A stretch of 64,000 bases of DNA, taken from Symsagittifera roscoffensis (lineage: Eukaryota > Xenacoelomorpha > Acoela > Convolutidae). The stretch covers positions 75,170,213-75,234,212 of the forward strand of contig NC_087064.1 of assembly GCF_963678635.1 (NCBI RefSeq). The letters run 5' to 3'. The notes below the pieces were generated by a model that was given only the letters and a program-made list of their open reading frames with translations, was not told the origin of the DNA and made no database searches. This document shows, one piece after another, positions 33,901 through 45,900 of the stretch. How positions within the stretch are numbered: position 1 is the first letter of the stretch; each line of letters opens with the position of its first letter. The position numbers were made by a program, and so were the translations under genes.

Positions 33901-36900
33901 AAAATTTTTATCATAAAAAAAGAATTCTTAAGCTGAAAGAGCTTCGAGTTGATGTAATTTTTTAAAACTAAATGTTCGTTTTTTGCTTTCCTTTAATTCA
34001 ATTACTTTTAACTAAAAGTCTGTCGGCTTTGTTCTGATTTAGAACAGTGAACGTAGTAAAAACTGTCAACAGATATTTCATTTTTAAAATCGGAGATTTA
34101 CTATTGTTTTTTTAGTTGTTGATGTTCTATTACAGCAATTGGATCCCAGTGGACTGGCGGTGTTGTCCAGTCGTTTTCATAAATAGCCATGACAAACTAC
34201 CCTTTACTTTTTTATCCCACGCTATACTTTACTTTTTTTACCCCACTCAAAAATAACCCAGTGGTTAGAATAGCCCAGGACGAAGAAGTCCACTCAAATC
34301 CAAAATATCCCACCTGAGGAATCGAAACAATTAAAATATCGCAATAAGCTTATCAAAGGAATTAAGCCTACGATGCCGCAATTGAACAAACTGATCAAAG
34401 CAATGCTAACTTTTCAAAAAGCGCATGAAATCAAATTCAATTCAAAGCCTGACAATTTCAATGAACGTTTTAAATCCACCCATCTTTTGAGTTATCAAAG
34501 CAAAAAGCTTTGACCTTCTAGTCTCTCTTGACATTATGCTTAAAAATGTGACTCTTAGTCTAAAGATTAAGCGATCGATTCATGGTGGATCAAGTTTGAA
34601 GTTGATAAAAGTTGACTCCTAAACTCCCTGTAATGGGTGAGGGAATCGGAATTTTTGCGGAGTTTCGCAATTTTTGTCGATAGTTATAGGAAACGCAGAC
34701 TCGACATCTGAGATGGAAAAGAAGCTTAAAGGTGGGTTCATTTCAAAGGTTACGGCTAGCTTAGCATTGTCTTATTAGTTTTTTAAACTTAATTCTGAAA
34801 GTTTGCGATGGAAGCTTTTGGGATAAATGAAAATAGCAACGTTATGTTTCGGATGAATATGTATTCAAGGAAGCTTGTTCGAAGTGAGAATTTTTTCGGG
34901 TACGACATCTCCAATAATGCTAATCAGGGGGTAAAAGCCGCCAATATGGATATGTACTGTGTACAATTGACAAAGTTGAGCCGGTCATATCTTAAACGTT
35001 CCGTCACAAAGCTAAACATTGCTGTGGACGTGAAGAGCATTTAAATTTTCCATCTCCCGAAAAAATTGAATCTCTCGCTGTCCTCTTTTCCATTTTCATC
35101 TGACAAAAATGCAAATATTTATCAAGAATTGTTCAAGTCCGGTTGAGGGTTCTTGTCAAGGCTGCACGTGAAGGAAGTGAAAGCTAAGTTGCCAGTTTAT
35201 CGTTCAGTGTCTTGAGGCTTGCTGTTATCAACTGGTTCACAGGATTGGTTAGGGATTTTGCTATTTCTTTCAGCTGACTAACCAGCTAGTTTGCTTCTAC
35301 GCAACCGGGGTTAAACTCATGGCTTTGTTTGTAATCAATAGAATTAATGGTTACTCCCAAGTTATAAGAATTATTGGACATATATGGGAACGCGGTTTTG
35401 CATTTCGCTTGTGAGGGGTAGTTTTTGTGTCTAGTTTTTTAGCGAAATCGTGTTCATCCAAAATAAGCAACGTTTTGCCTTGTTGATTTTTGCCGTAGAT
35501 AAAATTTGTCATATTGGTGTTCATTGTATTGGTGCTATGTGTGTAATAATATATCTTTGCGTTGTGTTTCCTTATCAAAGTTTTCTCAATTATGACTCCA
35601 TTAACAGGTTGAAAATCAAAATGAAGTCCCTAGAAAAAAGTCTTTTACCATTAGCTCTATTATATATCTATTGGTATGGGATACTTTTGCCTGTCACCTA
35701 ATTAATCAAGTAATTAGTCGGGATTTAATTAGATCAAAGAGACGAAAGTTTTGATGTAAATCTGTCCTAAAATGAAATCTAATTACACCAAGTCGCTATG
35801 ATTTTTAGATATTCTGACTAATTTAGTGACTAAGGGTATTGGAAGGGTAGTACCCTTCAATATATGCGTTTTTTTTTCTTCATTGGGTTAAGAACCAGCC
35901 CCACCATCCTCGTCTATTTCTCTTCGAAAATGTGTGTACTCTTTTTGCGATGATATGTTGTCATACTTTGTGTGGTACTTGCTACAGCAAGAAGTTATTG
36001 TTGTTATCGATTTACGTTTGATTGGATATTGAGAAGCATTTTTAAGAGTCGATGAACGAAGTTTAGACTCTTATTTAGGTCACGATGATTTTTTTCAGGA
36101 AAAGTCTAAAACTTGTTCAGGCTCAAATTTACTTTTTCGCGGTTTGACTTTTTATTTCTTTTAAGTTCAGTTCATTTCATTTGTAAAAAGGAAGGCAGAC
36201 ACCACTATCGAACAGGGAAATTGTTGGTCACGAAAAACGTGGTTGACTTCAAACTTCGAAAATGGAATTTAAATATCAGATTTCCCAGCGAAATAAAAAG
36301 TTTACCTATTGATGCAGTTCTCACAAATTGGGCTAATTTTATCACAAAATGTCAATCATAAATGGTTCTAAAATTTACAAGATCGTTAAGGCCCATATAT
36401 TTGTCTTGGAAAGTTGAGATTGCCAGTGTTTTTTTTCTGTTTACTTGCGTTCATTGACTCTTTTCCAACTGTGTTGGCTATGTTTCAGCTGTTTTCAAGC
36501 TCTTTCTCTGATGTTTTTCCAAATTTAAGTCTAAGTTTGTTGTGTTCTATGTGTTTGTATCCTGTTGGGTATTCATTCCATCCAAGTTTTTCTGAAAACT
36601 AAATTATTTAAGAAGATTTGACAAATAATTAAGTTGCGATACTTCAAATGGAGCGAAAACAATAAATAACTACACTTCAAGCTTGGGCCAGGTCACCTCT
36701 TTTGCTCTCAAAATAATGAACTGCATTTCGAAACCGAGTGATGTTTTGTTTAGAGCATGCGCATGATGGGACTAACTCGAACTGTTCACTGGGCTGCCTG
36801 GTTCTTCACAGCCTTTCTACACATGCAAGTGACACTGCTGCTTCTGGTGCTGTTGATCCACTTCGGGAACTTGTTGCCCCAGAGCAACCCACTGGTGCTT

Positions 36901-39900
36901 CACATGTTCTTCTCCATATTCTGCGTGGCCATGATATGTTTCTGGTTAGTGTCTCAAAACTTTTTTCTGACTTGTGTGGTCGTTGTTGTGGCCTCGTCGC
37001 CTTCATCGGCAGCGGGTTTCGTTTCGTTTTTGTTAATCCTTCATCTCCGAGCAGTTGAATGTTTGTTTGATTGTGTTTGTTTCGTCTCGTCCACGGTCCA
37101 GTATCGTTGGCCACCTACGGGAAATATAGGGCATACCACATTTGTGGGTTACTTGAACGTCGTTTTGACACTGGACGTCGTCCAAATGGGTATCTCGTTT
37201 TGTTTTGATGTTGGAGGCAAGCATCCTCCGGCATGCTAATTTATTATATGTTTAAATTCGGGCTTCACTATCTTGCCACGTTTAAGATTTTTCAAGTTAT
37301 TATTTTTGCATGCTGGAAAGAATTGTTTCACATTTAAGCTATATCGTATATAATATTGGTTAAGAATTTTTTTTCGATTTTCCAATTTGAATTCAGTGGT
37401 TATTTTCCCGAGTTTCAAATAAGCAACCCAATAGTGGGCTGCTATCAGGGTTTCCTTGAGGGATGCGATATCAATGCCCGAATTATGAATGCCCAAATCC
37501 TTTCAGTTTGCGAGATACGATGGTTTTTGTGATTTTTTTAAAAGTGTACCGAAAACTCAGATCTAAAAGTAATTCACAAATTTTCAATTTTCTAAGTCTG
37601 TAGTTGAGTGTTGTCAAATCTTTTACCAAATATTACTGTTCAAATCTTTGTAGTTTTCGAGATATGACGTGTGTTGTGATTTTTTCAAAAAAAATTTCAG
37701 AAAACTCAAATTTAAATTTTTTTCTTCGAAATTTCTAACCGTAGTTGGGGGCTGTCTTAGGAGTTGCGAATCTTTCCTCCAAATATGATTGCTCAAATTT
37801 TTGTCGTTTTCGAGATATGACATGTCTTATGATTTCTGTTTAATTTTTCAGAATTTTAAATTTTAAAAATTTATAAAGATTTGAAACTCCCAAGCTTGTA
37901 GTTGGATACTGTGAGGTAACTCACAGATTCGATGTTGCAATTTTTGCGTCCAAATGTGACTGCTCAAATGCTCTTAGTTTTCGAGATGTGACGTTTGTTA
38001 TGATTTTTTCAAAAATTATCAAAGATTTTTTAAAAAATTTTCGAAAGCCCAGCCCAATATGAGACTAAAATACTACATCAAAAGATACCCCCTACTCCAT
38101 ACATTTTTTCAGAATTTTTTAAAACAGTTTATGGAGTTTGCAAACGTTTGAAAAACATTAAAACCTGAAGAGTAAATTTACAACTGCATATAAGGAATTT
38201 TTTCTTTCTTTCTGATTGTTTTTCAAATGTTTTGACATATAACCCTGATCGAATAAAAGCTCGAATTCTCCTTATTAGCTCGTGAAGAATTGTTTGTAAA
38301 GTTGACCTAAATTTGCATTTCAGTATCTTCTGCAGTATAAACTGTGGCTCCTCGAATTGCTAAATAGATTCTCAACGATATTGATACATCTATGATATAC
38401 CTCATCGTCGGGAGCACACTTATTACTTGGTATGTTCATAATAATTCTAATCTATACAAAAATAGCCGGTAGCTATGCAAGAAGCACGTATTTTTCCAAC
38501 CACGCGAACTTTAAAATCAAGATATAAAAAAATAAGAAAAGTTGTTAATGAGAGGAGATCCAGTTACAGAAGTCAATAATAGATAATAGAAAAAATTCCA
38601 GAAGAATAAGATAAGGAATTCAGTCTCCAGTTTGATAATATCATCAGTTGAACAACGTTGAGTTTTGTTGGAATCCGAATGAAGGCTGAAAAGGCTTCGC
38701 TATGGTACCCTTCTTGACTGAACCTGAACCCCTACAAGCTTTCTTTGAGACAATCAAAATCTGCTGAAAAAACAGATCCTACGTCATAGTTCCTTCGCCT
38801 CTTCGTGGAGTGGTTGGAGCCACAAGCAAAGCGGGTCACTCTGCCAGCGCAGCAGCACAGTCGTAAATTATAGTTTTCAGTCAGATCCTTTCATCAGATC
38901 ACGCAGAAAAAAACTATAATTTGAAGAAAAAAAACTTTTTTTTTGTATTTTTAAAGACTATGGTCGAAATATCCTCTGCTATTTGCACAGTAACCGGCTA
39001 TCCTTGTTAAACTTTGCTTGTATCTGCGATAAAAAAATAAACATCTGATCGCGAAAGAAGTTTTCCCTCATCGCTAAATTATCTGCTCTATGCTAAATTT
39101 AAGTCACGAAAATTTCAGATTTGGTTTTCTTCCCATGCATTTCTATTTTTTAGCATCCGAATAACCACTGAAAGGGCTTCAATATGATTTATCATTCGAA
39201 TTTATCTGACGTTTATTTTTGGTATCTGACTAACCGTTTTTTTTCTTTCAATCCCTAATGGCGATCGAGACAATTAAGTAAATCGTCAATCAGTAATTTT
39301 CAGTGGAAAGTGAAAAAAACGTAACTATTTTTTTGTGCTCCTTGCTAAGTGGATTGGTATTACCATTTGCAGCTATTTTGATTATATTAACGAACGGCTT
39401 ATCTAATGGAAAGCGACGCGTGTGGAAAGCGACACATTTTTATACGCTCTCCTTCGAATAATGTTCAATGTTATTACTATTACCCTTGCGATAAGCAAGG
39501 GTATTGCAATCGGGTATTAAACTTTTCTTCCCGTAATAAACTTAAGGCATTTTCTAAACAAAATCTAATAAATAATAGCTCAAGTTTTTCAAGGCCAAAT
39601 TTTTTTCGCCTTTTTTGGCTTGATGGATTTCGGCCCAAGTTTTAGAGACTTAATGGCTTCATATTGCGTCTTTTGACGAGTGATTTGTTTTTATGTGCAT
39701 GTATGTATTTTAAGGAGGAGGAAGAGCTATGAACATTAAAGAACATAGTGAAAACTTGATGATATAGTGAACACTATATAGGTCTTGGTGATTTTTTTCA
39801 GGAAAAAATTGTAAAATGCTCTAATAACTACAGATGTGCGTTCATACATTTTGATGAATTTATGAATCCACTTAGGCATTTTTTGAGTTCAATTGAAATT

Positions 39901-42900
39901 CATCTGCTGAAAGTGACGTAAATAGTGACTCTCCAAATACGAACGTGGAAATGGCGCAAAAAAACGTGAACGATTTCTAGTTTCGAAAGAAGAATTTAAA
40001 TTTTAGATTTCCAGCGGAATACAAATTTAAGCTGTTGATGCAGTTTTCTCAAGTTAAGTTAGCGTTATCGAAAAAGCGCCAATATACAATAGTTCTAGAA
40101 TTTCAAAGATCTTGAAGGGTATCTATTTTTTTCTTTGAAATTCGAAAGTTGGGATTTTTTCAAGAAAGTCAGTGTTTTTTATGTTTACCTGCTTTCATTA
40201 CTCTTTTCCAATCTTTGATTGGCTATGTTTGTGTGTGTGTGTTTTTGGTTGAGAGAGACTTGATAGCTTTTTATTAAACTTGATTTTTTTGAATTGTTTT
40301 TCGGCTTTTAAATGTTTTCGGCTTAATTGGTTTCGGCCTATATTTCATTTGAATAGTGGACGCATTTTACGACGTTCGACGAGCGAAAAAGTTTTTTTTG
40401 TGTGTGTGTGTGTGCTTAGAGGGTGAGGGGGACTTAATGGTTTTTCACTATGGAATTTCTTTTGTTTTTTTTTTCATTTCTTTTTTTTCGGCTTAATAGG
40501 TTTCGGCCTATAATTTATCGGATTAGTGGCCTCTTATTGCGCAGCTCGACAAATTGTGTGTTTGTGTTTTAGGTTCAGGGGACCTATTAGCTTTTTAATT
40601 TTTCTTTGAATTTTTTTTCGGCTTTTTTAGTTACTTTTCTTTCAGCTCAATAGGTTTCGACCAATACTGTGTCGGCTTAGTGGCATCATATTGTTTCATT
40701 TGACGCGCGAATAAAGTTTGTGTGTGTTGCGGTTGACGGTACTTAATACATTTTTTGATTTTTTTGTCCTTAAGGGTTTCTGATAAGGTATTTTCGGCTT
40801 TGATAGATTTTCTTTCGATGCTAATTTTGTCTTCTATTGTTTGGGTACGTTTTTGTTTCAAATTTAGACTAATGCATTTCAATAGACCTAGTTTTTTTCG
40901 ACAAGTTCGAATTTTGTTCGATTTTTTTTCGACGCAGCCGCGTCCTTGTTTTATTCTGGTTGTGTTTGTGTTGTAGTTTCTTCATCTCGTGCATCTTTAA
41001 CAACAGTCAAGTGGCGTCTGCATTCACAGGCATCCTCCTTGTGTTCCTACATGTGCCCTTCACTTTCATACATATTGTGGAGACCTACAACAAACAGATC
41101 ATATCCGCCGCCATCAAGTCCATTGTGGTGAGTAGAGCAGATGTCCATAATAACTGCAAAGAGGTGTCCAAGCAATTCTGCCCACAAATATGGTAGTTGG
41201 GTCCATAAAATTTAGATTGATTGTTTAGCAAAAAGTTTTGAGTTTAAATTTTTGGAAGACCTAGCCTTTCATAACACCTAATATATTCATGTTAGGTAGA
41301 TTTTATGCCATTTTATAAGCATTATTTAGAAAGCTTTGACCTAAAAACTGCTTCTTTGGAGTGCGTTGACCCCTTTAAAATTATTATGGGCGTCTTTTGA
41401 AAACTTTTAAGGGTTAGTCAACCAGGAATGACTAGTGAAATTGAACTACTCTTTGACTTGGTGGGCAAATGTGAGCCTTTTAATTTTGATTGCAGTGTCT
41501 GATTCCTGTGACGCCGATGGCGATGGGCGTGAAATACTTCACCATCTATGAGATCCAGAAGGAGGGCATCCAGTGGCACAACCTCAACTCCTCCCCCTCC
41601 GACGGCGACAACTTCTCAGCCCTCAAGGCCATGCTCATGCTCATCGTGGACTCAGTCGTGTATGCATTCCTAGCATGGTACATCGAGGCCATCAGACCAG
41701 GTCAGTAAAGATAGGTCAACAGCATACTCAACAGCATTATGCATTAGCAAGTCTTGTACCTATTAGCGAATCGACTGCCTTCAATTCAAGCTTACAAGAT
41801 CCATCGTCAACCAAGTTAACAAGTTTCATCATAATCAATCATAACACCTACAGCGGACCAGTTAACAAGCAAAGATCTTATTTTGGCGTAAATATGGGGA
41901 GGGAGAGGGATGTTAACTTGATACCCCACTGCAATTAAAATTACTTTAGAGAATTCATCGAACGTAAATAGCTGGTCAAGTTAAGAACAGTAATTGGTGC
42001 TTCTGTTCTGAAATATGACGGATGTTGGGTATATCAAGCCTTTGAATAGGACCTTACATGTGTCCATCGATGACATAAGGCGCATTTATTGTAATGATTG
42101 GTCGGTCGGTTAACCGCAAAAAATGATAAATCTAGAGAGTAAATGGCTAGATAATATTTTCATAAGGTTATGCAACAAATCTCCACAATTTGATTATGTC
42201 TAACTTCTTGTGGATTCCTGTAAAAAATTAATTGTTAGGGTTATTTTTTGGACGCTTGCATCAGAAGCAATCCATCTAAAATCGAACTATATAAGAACGT
42301 TCACTTCGTTCATTAACACTTAATTACTTAAAGTTGTCGAGCAACTATTTTGTTGACATATTATTTTACGTCTCGTGTTAATTTATTCTGAATGCATTTC
42401 ATGCTTGAATGAATCCCATCCCGCTGATAAAAATGTAGTCAACTCATGTTTGTAAATTTATTACAAATTTTAATTGCATAATAGAGCAAGCGGCTAAAAG
42501 CAATGTGAAAAGAATAATTTATAAAATTGCGGAGTGAATGGAATTTACTTTGTCCGTTGAACTGAATTTTTCATGAAATACCATTAAGCTTAACACTACT
42601 TGAATTGGAAAAAAAAGATAACGATTGCGTCGGGCGCTAATGCAGTAAGCGCTGTAATTTTTGCTCATTTTAGCTAAGAAAGTTTCAAGCTGAACTCAAA
42701 TTTTGCCCTACATTTAGGTCAAGTAAAAAAAGAGAAAACGGCTCTCAACTAACTTGGAAATTCAAAACTGCTTTCATTCCACTGGAATTTATGCGCACTT
42801 TTTTTGTACCTCACCAGAGATGGTGTGCTAGGGGAATTGATTCGGTTTGTTGAATTGGGTTAATGTTGTTAATTTAGTTTAAATTTATTTGGCTGAACAC

Positions 42901-45900
42901 ATGGGAAAGGATCGATTTTTTTATTTGGGCAAGGGACTTTTCTGTTATAATTAATTCCAGTGAAAGAAAATCTGGATTTGGATTTACTTAACAATCTCGC
43001 CCCCTATGGTACCTACTTAAGAATATCCACCCCTACAAATAAATACAGTAACTACACTTGAGTTTTCTATGGAGAATTCTAATTTTGCTACATTTTGATT
43101 GGTCGAAAAATCGACCATTTTGATCTAATTAACAATCTCCCCCCTTCCTTGAAAGGGGTGGAGATTGTTAAGTAGATCCCTGGATTTTCATTTAAAACGG
43201 AAGCTCAACTAATCTTATTGATAAGTAGATTAAATAAGTCAAATTTTCGACCACACATAAATGCAGCAAAGTTCGAAATATAATTAATGCTCTAGTGCTA
43301 AATTGGTTTATAGGGTTGACAATTCTTTAATAGATACCATGGGAGATCGGGGGGAGGGGGGGGGGGGGGGGTTGTTAAGTAGATCCGGAAAGGGATCAAT
43401 TTAACTATCCTCTCCCTCCGTGGGGCAGGACATTCGTTACTACATTAAACGTTAAAAGGTCTAATATGCTTTTCACGGGGTGGATCTAGAACTTTCTCGA
43501 GGGGGATTTTCAAAAAAATTCAAACTTGTCGACTTTTTTTAAGGTTCGGTTGACAGATTGATTTTCCGAGCACTCCTTATAAAGACCCTAGTTTGACAAA
43601 GTTTTCGGGGTATAGTTATGTAATAAGCGTTGGTTTGTTTAGGACCCTATGGCATCCCTCTGCCCTGGTACTTTCCCTTCATGAAGTCCTACTGGTCATC
43701 CAAACAGGATCACGCAGAAGTGTCCATGCAGTGCATTCTGTGTGGCGGGGGAGGCACAGACAGCGAAACAGACGACAAACACTCCCTCGCATCCTCCCAG
43801 GCGTTGAATGGGGGTGGCAGTTGCTATCTCGGATGCGATCCCTACTCAAACCCGGTCGATAGGAATTTGTTTGAGACTGAGCCGGATGATTTGGTGCTAG
43901 GAGTGGCTATTAAGTCTTTGTCCAAGGTTAGTAAACTTACTCGATTTGAACCCAAGTGAATAATCTCCCCTCAAGCTTAACCATGTGAGCGACCCCCCCC
44001 CCCCCCCTAGAGTTGAATAGAACATGTAAGCAGTAAGGCCAACATGCAAAATGCTGCATTCTGATTGGCTGGCATGAACGCTGTAAACAAAAAGAACTAT
44101 CACCTCCCTAAATTGATTTAGGGGGAGATTGTTTATTGGGTTCCGATTGGATAATACATAATCCACTGAACTGCCCTAAAAAACTCGTTGAACAAGATTC
44201 TCAAAATTCGTAGATAGCATTTCAGTATCTTCCTTAGTATTAACTATGGCTCCTCGAAATGCTAAATCGAATCTTCTTTAATTGAAATCCGGTTTCTGTG
44301 AATCTGGAGAGTTTATTAGAAGCACAAACTTTCTTTTCCAATTCGAGCACATGATGAAATTGCACAGGTTTCACTTCACGTGCCAGGTATTTTGTATCTT
44401 AAAAACGTAAATTCTTGAACCTGAGGACGACTAAGCGACGACTTATCTCCGACAGTTTAGTGGTCTGTTTTCGCGCCTAGGAATAATTCGGTATTATTTT
44501 ACTGCATCCATTTTTTACGTTGAAACCTTAATTTTTCCTGATGGAGCTATTGTACACTGAATTTGAGGATGTACCACCTGCCAAAAAACTGGGTCTGTTT
44601 AAATCTCCATCTTCAAGTGAATTGTTATTGGGAAAATGACTTTTTTCATGGTTTTTGTTCAGCTTAATTTTTTGAAAAAATTGACTTCCCTTTTTTCCAA
44701 TTTTTTTTAATGCAAAGTTTTTTTTTGTATCGCAAGTGTCGCGAAGCTTCGCTTTGCCTCTGTGTCAAAAAATTCCGAAGCACTGTTGGATGAGCGAGTT
44801 TTTGGTTTGACTCAACATAAGAATTCGTCAAAAACGGCTAACTAAACTAGTCAGGATATCTAGCATTCGCATTTCAGTATCTTCCTAAGTTTACACTTGG
44901 GCTCCTCGAAATGCCAAATTGTCATTTTGTTAATTTCTGCCACTCATCATTGGTGTAGGTATGAATTGAGATAACAGTTTTCCACGCCTTACAAAATTGT
45001 ATCGATGTAAATATTTGTAGTTATTTTGTGGCCGAATGTTCCAAACTTTTTAGCCCATCAACAATCCAAAGTTGTTTAATTTTTGGTTTCTGATTGGCTT
45101 ACATAATTTTCGGTCTTTTGGGTTTAATAGTTATTCCCGGTGTCAACTATTTTGCTTACTTGCGAATTGATTTGATAGAATTTGACCATGTGAAAATATT
45201 TGTTCAAATTTTAGAAGTACAAGTCAGCTGGAAAATACGCACTACGTGGATTGACTTTGAACATGTACGAGGGTCAAATTACAGCATTGCTCGGACATAA
45301 TGGGGCCGGAAAATCAACTACGATGTCAATTCTATGCGGGGTGCAGCCACCCTCTCACGGAACAGCGAAGATCTACAATAAAGATATCAGGTTCCAAATG
45401 GATGCAATTCGACAGGAGATGGGAATGTGTCCGCAACACAATGTACTCTTTGATAATTTAACAGTCGAGGAGCACTTGTACCTGTTTGCTAATTTAAAAT
45501 TACCAAGTGCGTCTAAAGAGCAAATAAATGTAGAAGTCGAGAGGCTGTTGCATGACATGGATTTGCCTACAGACAGACATACGTTAGTGCGGAAGCTATC
45601 GAGTGGAGTTCAAAGGAAGCTAAGTGTGGCGATGACATTCATAGGAGATCCGAAACTGATCATTCTCGACGAACCGACGAGTAATGTTGACCCACAAGCG
45701 AGACGAGCCATCTGGGATCTTTTAATCAAGTACAAAGACAATCACACGATTCTAATGTCGACGCATTTCATGGATGAAGCTCAAATGTTGGGAGACAGAA
45801 TAGCTATGATTTCGGGAGGTGTCTTGAGATGTGTAGGGACTCCGATATACCTTTTGAATCGTCTAGGTGCCGGATATCACTTGACCTTACATAGGCAGAT

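Larger units (their letters stand above)
30262..36753. other. ABCA intron 11 (6.5 kb)
   Basis: No exon seen. It holds family C copies, family B, tRNA-like units and, at 30420-30540, a block with gcgcagcgtagtgtaatactac that recurs at 53165-53270. The stretches 32080-32980 and 34050-36040 show nothing recognisable. The 78-codon open frame at 34808-35044 has no domain or splice support. Confidence 0.5.

Noticed and set aside
34808..35044. 78-codon open frame in ABCA intron 11
   Set aside because: No recognisable domain, no matching splice sites or phase for the ABCA gene, composition like the surrounding intron.
36460..36485. Family C as a Helitron, because of its 3' hairpin
   Set aside because: The bases after the stem are CTAT directly adjacent to the hairpin, not CTRR about ten bases later, and the 5' end is not TC; superfamily left open.
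36738..37239. Frames of 106 and 160 codons extending past ABCA exon 12
   Set aside because: Only the part up to the donor at 36945 matches the transporter; the rest is intron read-through.
41573..41938. 121-codon frame overlapping ABCA exon 14
   Set aside because: Out-of-frame shadow that reads through the GTCAGT donor into the intron.
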